In this document: positions 52,505 through 61,394 of the stretch, in pieces
How the letters are laid out: each line of letters starts with the position of its first letter
Numbering within the stretch: the stretch's first letter is position 1
From: JANQIO01 sp965229625
GTDB lineage: Bacteria > Pseudomonadota > Gammaproteobacteria > Pseudomonadales > Halieaceae
DNA: 64,000 nt
Assembly: GCA_965229625.1 (NCBI GenBank)
Contig: CBDDJJ010000002.1
Location: 1,736,001 to 1,800,000 of the forward strand
Reading direction: 5' to 3'
The notes under the pieces: model-generated
What the model saw: only the letters and a program-made list of their open reading frames with translations
Told to the model about the DNA's origin: nothing
Databases searched by the model: none
Made by a program: the position numbers and the translations under genes

Positions 52505-52522
52505 TGCACCAGTATTGGTGCA
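52505..52522 (+). promoter_or_regulatory. Second NtrC-like site upstream of ntrB (18-bp spacing variant)
   Basis: TGCACCA-GTAT-TGGTGCA has perfect 7-bp arms with a four-base centre instead of three. It is about 107 bases (ten helical turns) from the first site. It overlaps the in-frame ATG at 52504, which argues that this ATG is not the ntrB start. Confidence 0.65.
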
Positions 52523-52620
52523 TGGAAAATGCCCCGGAATGGCTCAATGCTGGCGCTAATCTTGCAGACGCATTGCAAAGGACCACCGGGCGCCCAGACC
52601 CGCCGCCCGCAGGCAGTAAG

Positions 52621-53700
52621 ATGGACAGCAGTTTTCACGCACAGATTCTCGACAACCTGAGCACCGCGGTGCTGGTATTGCATCCCGACCTGAGCCTCCG
52701 GTTTATCAGCCCGGCGGCAGAGGCAATGCTGGAGCTGAGCCAGGCCCGCAGCGTCGGTCTGCGGCTGGACGAACTGTTGCCCGACCAGCTGGAGTTTATT
52801 GCCCGCCAGCACCGGGAGGCGCCGCCGGACGGTCCCTACACCAACCGCGGTGTCAACATTTCTACGAGCAGCGGCCACACCCTGGTGGTGGATTGCACGG
52901 TGTCGCCTTTGATCGGCGAGGGCCGCAACGTACTGGGCCTGGTGATAGAGATTCACCCGGTGGACCGCATTCGCCGCATCAGCCGGGAGGAGGGTCTGCT
53001 GACCTCCCATGAAACCACCCAGGCCCTGATCCGCGGCCTGGCCCACGAGATCAAGAACCCGCTGGGCGGCCTGCGCGGCGCGGCCCAGCTACTGGCCCGC
53101 GAACTGCCGGACCCGGATCTGGAGGAATACACCTCGATCATCATCGAGGAATCCGACCGGCTGCGCTCACTGGTGGACCGCATGTTGGGGCCCCACAAGC
53201 AGCCCCGACTGGCCTCGCTGAACGTGCACGAGGTGCTCGAGCACGTACGCACCCTGCTGCAGGCGGAGACCGGCGAGGCGGTGAAATTTGTGCGCGATTA
53301 CGACCCCAGCCTGCCAAACCTGCTGGGTGACCGCAGCCAGCTCATCCAGGCGGTGCTCAACATCGTGCGGAACGGCGTGCAGGCTACGGCCAGCAATAAG
53401 GGTGAGCGGATTATCACGCTGAGCTCCCGGGTGCATCGGCAGTTCACCATTGGCTCCCAGCGCCACCGCCTGGTGTGTGGCATTTGTATTACCGACAACG
53501 GCCCCGGCATTCCCGAGGACCTGCGCGAGTCGCTGTTTTTCCCGATGGTCAGCGGCCGCCCCGAGGGCAGTGGCCTGGGACTGGCCATCTCCCAGGCCAT
53601 CGTGGCGCGCCACCGGGGACTGATCGAGTGCGACAGCGAGCCCGGCCGAACCGAATTCAATATCTACCTACCCTTGGAAACCGAACATGCTACGACCTGA
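52621..53700 (+). CDS. glnL: Nitrogen regulation histidine kinase/phosphatase NtrB
   Basis: 359 residues from the ATG at 52621 (MDSSFHAQILDNLSTAVLVL). This is preferred over upstream ATGs because it places the PAS domain start as in E. coli NtrB and avoids the operator. PAS domain at about 10-115; H-box LAHEIKNPLGGLRGAAQLL; ATPase domain with NIVRNGVQAT, DNGPGIPE and GSGLGLAISQ. It is a soluble kinase that phosphorylates NtrC under nitrogen limitation and is controlled by PII. Its 3' end overlaps ntrC by 14 bases. Confidence 0.95.
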   Translation: MDSSFHAQILDNLSTAVLVLHPDLSLRFISPAAEAMLELSQARSVGLRLDELLPDQLEFIARQHREAPPDGPYTNRGVNISTSSGHTLVVDCTVSPLIGEGRNVLGLVIEIHPVDRIRRISREEGLLTSHETTQALIRGLAHEIKNPLGGLRGAAQLLARELPDPDLEEYTSIIIEESDRLRSLVDRMLGPHKQPRLASLNVHEVLEHVRTLLQAETGEAVKFVRDYDPSLPNLLGDRSQLIQAVLNIVRNGVQATASNKGERIITLSSRVHRQFTIGSQRHRLVCGICITDNGPGIPEDLRESLFFPMVSGRPEGSGLGLAISQAIVARHRGLIECDSEPGRTEFNIYLPLETEHATT

Positions 53701-55090
53701 AAAAGTCTGGATCGTCGATGACGACCGCTCCATTCGCTGGGTGCTGGAAAAGGCGCTCAGCCAGGCGGGGCTCGAGACCGAGTCCTTCGATAATGGCGAG
53801 ACGCTGCTGAAGCACCTGGAACGCAAGCAGCCGGATGCCATTGTCAGCGATATCCGCATGCCGGGCATGGACGGCCTGAGCCTGCTGTCGCATATCCAGC
53901 AGGCGCTGCCATCCCTGCCGGTGATCATCACCACGGCCCACTCCGACCTCGACAGTGCGGTGGAGTCCTACCAGCGCGGCGCCTTCGAGTACCTGCCAAA
54001 GCCCTTCGATATCGAGGAAGTGGTGGCCGTGACCCAACGCGCCCTGGCCCAGGCCCGGGAGCAGGGCATCAACCTGGAGGCGGATACCTCCGTGGCCGAC
54101 ACCGAGATCATCGGCGAGGCGCCGGCCATGCAGGAGGTGTTCCGCGCCATCGGCCGGCTGTCACACTCCCACATCACCGTATTGATCAACGGTGAATCCG
54201 GTACCGGCAAGGAGCTGGTGGCCCGCGCCCTGCATCGCCACAGCCCGCGTAAAACCGATCCCTTTATCGCCCTGAACATGGCAGCCATTCCCCGCGACCT
54301 GATGGAGTCCGAGTTGTTCGGCCACGAGAAGGGCGCCTTTACCGGTGCCAACAACATGCGCCGCGGCCGCTTCGAGCAGGCTGACGGCGGCACCCTGTTC
54401 CTGGACGAAATTGGCGACATGCCGCCGGAAACCCAGACCCGGCTGCTGCGGGTGCTGGCGGACGGCGAGTTCTATCGGGTGGGCGGCCACACGCCCATCA
54501 AGGTAGACGTGCGCATCATCGCCGCGACCCACCAGAACCTGGAGAAGCTGGTCGAGGGCAACAGCTTCCGCGAGGACCTGTTCCACCGCCTCAACGTGAT
54601 TCGCATTCACATCCCCAAGCTGGCGGAACGGCGCGAGGACATTCCGCAGCTGATGAAACACTTCTTCGCCTCTGCCGCGGAAGAACTGGGCGTGGAACCC
54701 AAGGTGCTGCTGCCGGAGACCGAGTCCTTCCTGCAGGGGCTGGAATGGCCGGGCAATGTGCGCCAGCTTGAGAACGCCTGCCGCTGGATCACGGTGATGG
54801 CCTCGGGCCGCGAGGTACACCTGGGCGACCTGCCGCCGGAGCTGTCCCAACACCAGGGCGGCGATGTGCCTGAGAGCGATAGCTGGCACAAACTGCTGCG
54901 CCTATGGGCTGAGAGCGAATTGTCCCAGGGCCGCAAGCAGTTGCTGGAACAGGCGCTACCGGAGTTCGAGCGCATCATGATCGAAACCGCGCTGGGCTAC
55001 ACACGTGGCCGCAAACGCGATGCCTCCCAGCTGCTGGGGTGGGGCCGCAACACGCTGACCCGCAAGATGAAAGAGCTGGGAATGAGCTGA
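53687..55090 (+). CDS. glnG: Nitrogen regulation response regulator NtrC
   Basis: 467 residues. Receiver domain with VDDD and the phospho-acceptor Asp55 in AIVSDIRMPGMDG. AAA+ sigma-54 activator domain with Walker A GESGTGKELVARALH, the sigma-54-contact loop EKGAFTGA and LFLDEIGDMP. C-terminal Fis-like helix-turn-helix (ALGYTRGRKRDASQLLGWGRNTLTRKMKEL). It activates sigma-54 promoters, including the glnA one in this window. Cotranscribed with ntrB. Confidence 0.97.
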   Translation: MLRPEKVWIVDDDRSIRWVLEKALSQAGLETESFDNGETLLKHLERKQPDAIVSDIRMPGMDGLSLLSHIQQALPSLPVIITTAHSDLDSAVESYQRGAFEYLPKPFDIEEVVAVTQRALAQAREQGINLEADTSVADTEIIGEAPAMQEVFRAIGRLSHSHITVLINGESGTGKELVARALHRHSPRKTDPFIALNMAAIPRDLMESELFGHEKGAFTGANNMRRGRFEQADGGTLFLDEIGDMPPETQTRLLRVLADGEFYRVGGHTPIKVDVRIIAATHQNLEKLVEGNSFREDLFHRLNVIRIHIPKLAERREDIPQLMKHFFASAAEELGVEPKVLLPETESFLQGLEWPGNVRQLENACRWITVMASGREVHLGDLPPELSQHQGGDVPESDSWHKLLRLWAESELSQGRKQLLEQALPEFERIMIETALGYTRGRKRDASQLLGWGRNTLTRKMKELGMS

Positions 55091-55100
55091 GCACGATACC

Positions 55101-55565
55101 GTGCTCAACATCGTGCTTTACGAGCCGGAGATTCCACCCAATACCGGCAACATCATCCGCCTGTGCGCCAACACGGGATGCCGCCTGCACCTGGTGCGGC
55201 CACTGGGCTTCGAACTGGATGACAAGCGCCTGCGCCGCGCGGGACTGGACTACGAGGAATGGGCCAGCGTGGCCGTGCACGATGATTGGGAGACTTGCGC
55301 GGCAGCGCTCTCCGACAGCACCCTGTATGCACTCAGCACCCGCGGCCGCTGCAACTACAGCGAGGCAGTGTTCCGGGCAGGCGACAGCCTGGTGTTCGGC
55401 CCGGAAACCCGGGGCCTGCCACAATCATTGCTGGATAGCTTGCCGCCGGAGCAGCGGCTGCGGATTCCCATGCTGGACCACAGCCGCAGCCTCAACCTGA
55501 GCAATGCCGCAGCGGTGGTGGTGTATGAAGCCTGGCGCCAACTCGGCTTTCGAGGGGGCGCCTAG
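55101..55565 (+). CDS. trmL: tRNA (cytidine/uridine-34 2'-O)-methyltransferase
   Basis: 154 residues from a GTG ten bases after ntrC. SPOUT fold: MLNIVLYEPEIPPNTGNIIR, NTGCRLHLVRPLGFELDDK, the knot region LVFGPETRGLPQSL and the C-terminal IPMLDHSRSLNLSNAAAVVVYE. It methylates the wobble ribose of tRNA-Leu species. Length matches the family (about 155). Possibly read from the ntrBC transcript. Confidence 0.96.
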   Translation: MLNIVLYEPEIPPNTGNIIRLCANTGCRLHLVRPLGFELDDKRLRRAGLDYEEWASVAVHDDWETCAAALSDSTLYALSTRGRCNYSEAVFRAGDSLVFGPETRGLPQSLLDSLPPEQRLRIPMLDHSRSLNLSNAAAVVVYEAWRQLGFRGGA

Positions 55566-55618
55566 CCGGTGTGCCCAACCAGGCCGCACCTAGCCGGTGT
55601 GCCCGACCAGGCCGCACC
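55563..55618. repeat. Tandem 28-bp duplication after trmL
   Basis: Two adjacent copies of tagccggtgtgcccaacc + aggccgcacc (55563-55590 and 55591-55618) differ by one base. The first copy contains the trmL stop, so this is a recent tandem duplication at the gene end, between convergent trmL and secB. Confidence 0.85.
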
Positions 55619-55626
55619 TGGAGTGA

Positions 55627-56142
55627 TCAGCTAGCGGCTTCGCCGCCGGCCTGGGCTTCCGCCTGCTGTTGCGCCTGTTGCAGGGCCTGGGCGTAGAGGG
55701 CTTCGAAGTTGACCTGGGCCAGCATCAGCGCCGGGAAGGTGCCCTTGGTCACCACGCTGTCGATGGTCTCGCGGGCATAGGGGAAGATTACGTTCGGGCA
55801 GTAAATGCCAAGAATCTGGCGCAGCTCGCCTTCGGCGATCCCGCGGATGGCAAAGATACCCGCCTGCTGTACTTCGATCAGGAAGGCGGTGTCTTCCTGC
55901 AGCTTGGCGGTGATGGTGATAGTGAGGGTGACCTCGTAGTTGTCGTTCTCCATGGCTGCACTCTGGGTGCGCAGGTCGACATTGATCTGCGGACGGTATT
56001 CCTTGCGGAACACGTCCGGTGCCCCCGGCGATTCGAAGGACAGGTCTTTCAGGTAGACCCGCTGCAGTACAAATTGCTGTTGCTGCTGGCCTTCGGCCGC
56101 CGCACCGGCGCCTTCTGCTGCGTTCTGCTGTTCATCAGCCAT
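55627..56142 (-). CDS. secB: Protein-export chaperone SecB
   Basis: 171 residues. N-terminal Gln-rich linker, then the SecB core FVLQRVYLKDLSFESPGAPDVF, YEVTLTITITAKL and IYCPNVIFPYARETIDSVVTKGTFPALML. The C-terminal tail is Gln/Ala-rich. It holds preproteins unfolded and hands them to SecA. Operon rhodanese-grxC-secB, as in many gammaproteobacteria. Confidence 0.97.
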   Translation of the reverse strand: MADEQQNAAEGAGAAAEGQQQQQFVLQRVYLKDLSFESPGAPDVFRKEYRPQINVDLRTQSAAMENDNYEVTLTITITAKLQEDTAFLIEVQQAGIFAIRGIAEGELRQILGIYCPNVIFPYARETIDSVVTKGTFPALMLAQVNFEALYAQALQQAQQQAEAQAGGEAAS

Positions 56143-56166
56143 GGTATTACTCCCTTACAGGTTTCG

Positions 56167-56430
56167 TTATTGCGTGGCGCTGAGCAGCGGATCCAGTTCC
56201 CCGCGCTGCTCCAGCAGCCATAAGTCATCAAAGCCACCGACGTGGCGCTCGCCGATCCAGATCTGCGGCACCGTCTGGCAGCCACTCTCCGTGACCATCT
56301 GCTGGCGCAGGTCGGGCCGCCCGTCCACCGGGGTGTCTTCATAGTTCACGCCCTTGGCATCCAGCAGTTGCTTGGCGCGGATGCAGTAGGGGCAGAATCG
56401 GGTGGTATAGAGGCGTACGCTCATTGTCAT
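56167..56430 (-). CDS. grxC: Glutaredoxin 3
   Basis: 87 residues. Thioredoxin fold with redox-active CPYC in TTRFCPYCIRAKQLL, the cis-Pro TVPQIWIG and the glutathione-binding GGFDDLWLL. Dithiol glutaredoxin reduced by glutathione. Lies 24 bases before secB and seven bases after the rhodanese gene. Confidence 0.95.
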   Translation of the reverse strand: MTMSVRLYTTRFCPYCIRAKQLLDAKGVNYEDTPVDGRPDLRQQMVTESGCQTVPQIWIGERHVGGFDDLWLLEQRGELDPLLSATQ

Positions 56431-56437
56431 CCCAGCT

Positions 56438-56845
56438 CTATTTCACAAGAGGCAGCTGTTGCTGGCCCCACTCCATCATGCCGCCGCTCATGCGGTAGAC
56501 GCGGCTGTAGCCGGACTCGCCCAGCTTCTTGCCCACGGCGCCAGAGTGCTGACCCATCTTGCACACCAGCACTACCGGCTTTTCCTTGAATTTATCGAGT
56601 TCCGACAGTCGGCCATCCACTTTCGCAGCGGGAATGTTCACCGCGTTGGCGATATGCCCCTTGCCGAAATCACCCCCATCGCGCAGGTCGACAAAGACGC
56701 CGTCCTCGGCGTTGACGAGGTTGATGGCCTGCTGTGGGGTCAGGCTCTGGCCGCTCTTGCGCGACTCGTACTGCACCAGCATGCCCACCGCCACCACAAG
56801 GGCACCGACAAGCATCCACTGCTGTGCTAGAAACTCAAAAAACAC
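56438..56845 (-). CDS. Membrane-anchored rhodanese-like protein (YibN type)
   Basis: 135 residues from GTG 56845; the longer open frame overlaps gpmI on the other strand and was discarded. One N-terminal membrane helix (MLVGALVVAVGMLVQY), then a single rhodanese domain LTPQQAINLVNAEDGVFVDLRDGGDF with active-site Cys in VLVCKMGQHSG. It resembles E. coli YibN, which occupies the same place before grxC-secB. Presumed sulfurtransferase or thiol-handling function. Confidence 0.92.
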   Translation of the reverse strand: MFFEFLAQQWMLVGALVVAVGMLVQYESRKSGQSLTPQQAINLVNAEDGVFVDLRDGGDFGKGHIANAVNIPAAKVDGRLSELDKFKEKPVVLVCKMGQHSGAVGKKLGESGYSRVYRMSGGMMEWGQQQLPLVK

Positions 56846-57022
56846 AGGACGTTCCCAGGAGATTCCGGAAGTGTGGGGTCCCGCCTTCCGGGGCCCCAAA
56901 AAAGGGCGCCAAGTATACAGGGTCTTTCCACTCCTGAAAACGCGCGATCCCGTGATCTGCGGGGCCATACCGGGTACACTGCGAGGCTTGTTTTTTTGGC
57001 CCACGGACGCGCTGTAAACCCC

Positions 57023-58573
57023 ATGACTGACACCCTGCGAACTCCCCGCCTGCTGATCGTGCTCGATGGCTTCGGCCACCGGGAAGACCCCCAGGACAAC
57101 GCCATCGCCAACGCCAATACACCGGTGTGGGATCGGCTCTGGGCAGAGGCACCCCATACCCTGATTTCCGGCTCCGGCAAGGATGTGGGCCTGCCGGAGG
57201 GCCAGATGGGCAATTCCGAGGTGGGGCATATGAGCCTGGGCGCCGGCCGGGTGATCTACCAGAACATGACCCGCATCGATCACGACATCGAGACCGGGGC
57301 CTTCGACGACAACCCGGTCTATTGCGACGCCATCGACAGCGCCAAGGCCGCTGGTGGTGCGGTGCATATCATTGGCCTGCTGTCCCCGGGCGGCGTGCAC
57401 AGCCACGAACGCCACCTGGCAGCCGCCATTCGGCTGGCTCACGCCCGCGGCGCCGCGCGCGTCTACCTGCACGCATTCCTGGACGGGCGCGACACCCCGC
57501 CGCGCAGCGCCGAACCCTCGCTGGCGGCCATGCAGGCCCTGTTCGACGAGCTGGGCTGCGGCCGCGTGGCCAGCATTACCGGGCGCTACTACGCCATGGA
57601 CCGGGACAACCGCTGGGATCGTATCGAGCAGGCCTGGGCGCTGCTGACACGTGCCGAAGCGCCCTTTAGCGCCGACAACGCGGTCACCGCACTCACCGAT
57701 GCCTACGCCCGCGATGAGAACGACGAGTTTGTGAAGCCCACCCTGGTTCGCGCCGAGGGTGAGCCGGAAGTGAAAATCGCCGACGGCGACAGCGTGCTGT
57801 TCATGAACTTCCGCGCCGACCGGGCGCGCCAGCTTACGCGCGCCTTCGTGGACGAGAGTTTCGACAGCTTTGAGCGCGGCGCGGTGCCAACGCTGTCGTC
57901 CTTCGTGCAGACCACCGAGTACGCCGCTGACATCAAGGCCCCCTGTGCCTTCCCGCCGGAAACCCTGAAGAACGTGCTGGGTGAGTACCTGGCTGACCAG
58001 GGCAAGACCCAGCTACGCATTGCCGAAACCGAAAAATACGCCCACGTAACCTTCTTCTTCAGTGGCGGCCGGGAAGACGAGTACGCCGGCGAAGACCGGG
58101 TACTGGTGCCTTCACCGGATGTACCGACCTACGACCTGAAACCGGAAATGAGCGCCCCGGAAGTGACTGATAAGCTGGTGGAAGCCATCACCAGCCGCGC
58201 CTACGACCTCATCGTGTGCAACTTCGCCAACGGCGACATGGTCGGGCACACCGGCAACTACGAGGCCGCGGTAGCGGCGGTGGAAGCACTGGATACCTGC
58301 CTGGGGCGTATCGAAGCCGCGCTCAAGGAGGTGGACGGTGAGGCCCTGATTACCGCCGACCACGGCAACTGCGAGCAGATGCAGGACTATGAGTCCGGCC
58401 AGCAACACACCCAACACACCACCGAGCTGGTGCCACTGGTGTACCTGGGACCGCGCCAGGCCAGCTTCAACGGCAGCGGCGGCGTACTCGCCGACGTGGC
58501 GCCCTCGATACTGGCACTCATGGGCCTGCCCAAGCCCGCGGAGATGACTGGCGACAGCCTGCTGGAGCTGTAA
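57023..58573 (+). CDS. gpmI: 2,3-bisphosphoglycerate-independent phosphoglycerate mutase
   Basis: 516 residues from the ATG at 57023 (MTDTLRTPRLLIVLDGFGHRE), matching the usual length of about 514. Alkaline-phosphatase-like metal site: DGFG at the N-terminus, the phospho-Ser in MGNSEVGHMSLGAG, AFLDGRDTPPRS, NFRADRARQL and the C-terminal ITADHGNCEQM. It interconverts 3- and 2-phosphoglycerate in glycolysis and needs manganese. Followed by envC with a five-base gap. Confidence 0.97.
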   Translation: MTDTLRTPRLLIVLDGFGHREDPQDNAIANANTPVWDRLWAEAPHTLISGSGKDVGLPEGQMGNSEVGHMSLGAGRVIYQNMTRIDHDIETGAFDDNPVYCDAIDSAKAAGGAVHIIGLLSPGGVHSHERHLAAAIRLAHARGAARVYLHAFLDGRDTPPRSAEPSLAAMQALFDELGCGRVASITGRYYAMDRDNRWDRIEQAWALLTRAEAPFSADNAVTALTDAYARDENDEFVKPTLVRAEGEPEVKIADGDSVLFMNFRADRARQLTRAFVDESFDSFERGAVPTLSSFVQTTEYAADIKAPCAFPPETLKNVLGEYLADQGKTQLRIAETEKYAHVTFFFSGGREDEYAGEDRVLVPSPDVPTYDLKPEMSAPEVTDKLVEAITSRAYDLIVCNFANGDMVGHTGNYEAAVAAVEALDTCLGRIEAALKEVDGEALITADHGNCEQMQDYESGQQHTQHTTELVPLVYLGPRQASFNGSGGVLADVAPSILALMGLPKPAEMTGDSLLEL

Positions 58574-58577
58574 GCGC

Positions 58578-59717
58578 TTGCCACGCTGGCTTTTTACCCT
58601 GTCGCTGCTGGCCCTGGTGGGCAGCAGTGTGGCCCAGGATGACGAGGAAAGCCGCGCCCGCGCACAGCTGGTGCAACTGCAGCAGGAGATTGCAACCCTC
58701 AGCGAAGAACTGCGCGCCGATCTCGCCCAACGCAGCACCCTGCGCGATGCCCTGCGGGAATCCGAGGTCGCCATCGGCGTGGTGCGCCGGGAGATCAGCG
58801 ATACCCAGAAGAAAATCGACCGCAACCGCCAGCAGCTCGACTCCCTGCGCGCCCAGCGCGAGGAACTGCTGGTAGCCCGCGGCCGCCAGCAGGAACTGAT
58901 CAGCGGTGAGATCCAGACCGCCTACCAGATGGGCAAGCAGGCCCAGCTGCGGGTGCTGCTGAACCAGGAGGACCCCGCCACCCTGGCCCGTGCCATGACC
59001 TACTACGACTATTTCTACCAGGCACGACTGGAGCACATCGCCCGCTACCTGGAGATTGTCGAGCGCATCAACACCCTGGAACCTGAAATCGAGGGCACCA
59101 TGGTGGCGCTGGAGGCCAACGAGCGCGAGCTGGAAATCCAGCGCGCCGAACTGCTTACCCGGCAGCGCCAGCGCCAGCGGGAACTGGCCCAGCTCAATGC
59201 GACCATCAAGACCAAGGACCAGCGGCTGCAGAAGCTGTCCCTGGACCAGGAGGAACTGCAGCGACTGCTGGAAGTCATAGAACAGGCAGTGGCGGAAATG
59301 GAAGTGCCGGACACCTACCAGGCCTTCCCCAACGCCCGCGGCCAGATGCCCTGGCCGGTGGAAGGCCGCGCCAGCAACCGTTACGGCGCGCGCCGCGGCA
59401 GCGGCAGCAAGCTGCGCTGGCAGGGGCTGGTGATTCCCGCCGCGGAGGGCAGTGAGGTGAATGCCATTCACCACGGCCGGGTGGTGTTTGCCGACTGGTT
59501 CCGAGGCTCCGGCCTGTTGCTGATTATCGACCACGGCGACGGCTACATGAGCCTGTACGCCCACAACCAGGCGCTGTTGCGCGATGTGGGGGAGTGGGTG
59601 TCGGCAGGATCGGCAGTGGCCACCGTCGGCAACAGCGGTGGGCAGGCCGAATCCGCGCTGTACTTCGAGATTCGCGAGGGCGGTAAACCCACCAATCCCG
59701 GGCCCTGGCTGAAATAG
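58578..59717 (+). CDS. envC: Murein hydrolase activator EnvC
   Basis: 379 residues from a TTG with signal peptide LFTLSLLALVGSSVAQ. A long coiled coil (about 25-245) is followed by a C-terminal LytM/peptidase M23 domain. The LytM zinc ligands are incomplete (GLVIPAAEGSEVNAIHHG in place of the active H-x3-D motif), so it is a degenerate, non-catalytic LytM of the EnvC type. It activates amidases at the division septum. Order gpmI-envC-ctpA is conserved. Confidence 0.95.
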   Translation: MPRWLFTLSLLALVGSSVAQDDEESRARAQLVQLQQEIATLSEELRADLAQRSTLRDALRESEVAIGVVRREISDTQKKIDRNRQQLDSLRAQREELLVARGRQQELISGEIQTAYQMGKQAQLRVLLNQEDPATLARAMTYYDYFYQARLEHIARYLEIVERINTLEPEIEGTMVALEANERELEIQRAELLTRQRQRQRELAQLNATIKTKDQRLQKLSLDQEELQRLLEVIEQAVAEMEVPDTYQAFPNARGQMPWPVEGRASNRYGARRGSGSKLRWQGLVIPAAEGSEVNAIHHGRVVFADWFRGSGLLLIIDHGDGYMSLYAHNQALLRDVGEWVSAGSAVATVGNSGGQAESALYFEIREGGKPTNPGPWLK

Positions 59718-59845
59718 CAACGCTCCCCGCGGGTGGCGAAAGCGTGACCGGGAGCAGGTAGCGGCCTTAAATCTGCAAAGACGTTGCAACGTGGATTCGG
59801 GTAAACTGATCGGCCTGCCCCGCGATTTGGCAGTGGAGTAGATGA

Positions 59846-61216
59846 ATGAACACACGAATTGTCAGCGCTGCTTTCCTCGGTAGCCTGTTGTTACAAGTGT
59901 TACAAGCGATCGTACCGCCGGCCGCCCTTGCCCAGGACGATGCCGGGCAGACGCCGGTAGATGTCCCGGCTGAAGTACCGGTGGAGAGGCCGTCACCGGG
60001 CACATTGATTACCAACGAGGGCGCCCTGCCGCTGGACGACCTGCGCACCTTTGCCGATGTGTTCAGCCAGATCCGCCTGGGCTATGTAGAGGAAGTGGAC
60101 GACTCCACCCTGCTGGAATATGCCATCCAGGGCATGCTCAGCGGGCTGGACCCGCACTCGGTCTACCTGACCAAGGACGATTTCCAGGATCTGCAAACCA
60201 GTACCAGCGGCGAGTTCAGCGGCCTGGGGCTGGAGGTGGGTATGGAGAACGGCTTCGTGAAAGTCATCTCTCCCATCGACGACACCCCGGCTGACCGGGC
60301 CGGCATCCAGACCGGGGATATTATTCTCAAGCTCGACAACAAGCCGGTGAAAGGCATGACCCTCAACGAGGCGATCGAGCTGATGCGCGGACCCAAGGGC
60401 TCCACCATCGAGCTGACCATTGCCCGCGAAGGCCGCAGCCAGCCATTCAACCTGACCCTGGAGCGCGACGTGGTGCGCACCGCCAGTGTGCGCAAGCGCT
60501 GGCTCGAGCCCGGATACGGCTATGTGCGCATTGCCCAGTTCCAGCGCCACACCGGGGATGAAGTGGGCAAGGCGGTGAACGCGCTACTGGAAGAGGAATC
60601 CATCAAGGGCATTGTGCTGGACCTGCGCAACAATCCCGGTGGCGTGCTGCGTGCCAGCGTGGACGTGGCGGACCAGTTCATGGACGGCGGCATGGTGGTC
60701 TACACCAAGGGCCGCATGGACAACTCCCAGACCCGCTACAACGCCACCCCCACAGACATTCTCGAGGGTGCCCCTATCGTGGTGCTGATTAACGGCGGCT
60801 CTGCCTCCGCCTCAGAAATCGTGGCCGGCGCCCTGCAGGACCACCGGCGTGCCGTGGTCATGGGTACCCCCAGTTTCGGCAAGGGCTCGGTGCAGACGAT
60901 CCTGCCGCTGTCGGAAGAGCGCGCCATCAAGCTCACCACGGCGCTCTACTTCACCCCCAACGGCCGCTCCATCCAGGCCCAGGGCATCGTGCCGGACATC
61001 GAGGTGGAGCGCGCCAAGGTCACTGCCTATGACAACCTGCCGCGCCGCGTGACTGAGGCCGACCTCAATCGCAGCCTGGAAAATGCCAACGGCGACGAAG
61101 ACGCCCCCGAGCGCAGCCGTGCGCCCAATGAACTGCTGAGCGAGGACAACCAGCTTTACGAAGCGCTAACCTTGCTCAAGGGCATTCACATCCTGGGGAT
61201 GTACGACGAGAACTAG
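59846..61216 (+). CDS. ctpA: S41-family C-terminal processing peptidase
   Basis: 456 residues with signal peptide (IVSAAFLGSLLLQVLQAIVPP...ALA). PDZ domain about 95-190 (GLGLEVGMENGFVKVISPIDD, GDIILKLDNKPVKGM). Catalytic Ser in LINGGSASASEIVAGAL and Lys in TPSFGKGSVQTILPL. It cleaves periplasmic proteins at their C-termini. Ribosome site agtggagtag. Last gene of the gpmI-envC-ctpA group. Confidence 0.96.
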   Translation: MNTRIVSAAFLGSLLLQVLQAIVPPAALAQDDAGQTPVDVPAEVPVERPSPGTLITNEGALPLDDLRTFADVFSQIRLGYVEEVDDSTLLEYAIQGMLSGLDPHSVYLTKDDFQDLQTSTSGEFSGLGLEVGMENGFVKVISPIDDTPADRAGIQTGDIILKLDNKPVKGMTLNEAIELMRGPKGSTIELTIAREGRSQPFNLTLERDVVRTASVRKRWLEPGYGYVRIAQFQRHTGDEVGKAVNALLEEESIKGIVLDLRNNPGGVLRASVDVADQFMDGGMVVYTKGRMDNSQTRYNATPTDILEGAPIVVLINGGSASASEIVAGALQDHRRAVVMGTPSFGKGSVQTILPLSEERAIKLTTALYFTPNGRSIQAQGIVPDIEVERAKVTAYDNLPRRVTEADLNRSLENANGDEDAPERSRAPNELLSEDNQLYEALTLLKGIHILGMYDEN

Positions 61217-61394
61217 CCTCAACGGTGACGGTCGGCAGCAAACTCGTGATTTACCGGTAAGCGGGAACGGTTTAGGGCGTCATACGCCTATCACCAAAGC
61301 GATTGATACATCGCATGGTATTTACCTGATCCACATCTACACTGACGCTCAGCAAACTTAACTTTGTTTAGTCCCGGGTTGTCAGGAGATCGTT

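Noticed and set aside
56873..57022. N-terminal extension of the gpmI frame
   Set aside because: The family start MTDTL at 57023 gives the standard length; the upstream part is promoter DNA shared with the rhodanese gene.
58518..59855. Minus-strand frame opposite envC
   Set aside because: Antisense to the EnvC coiled coil; no signal or domain.
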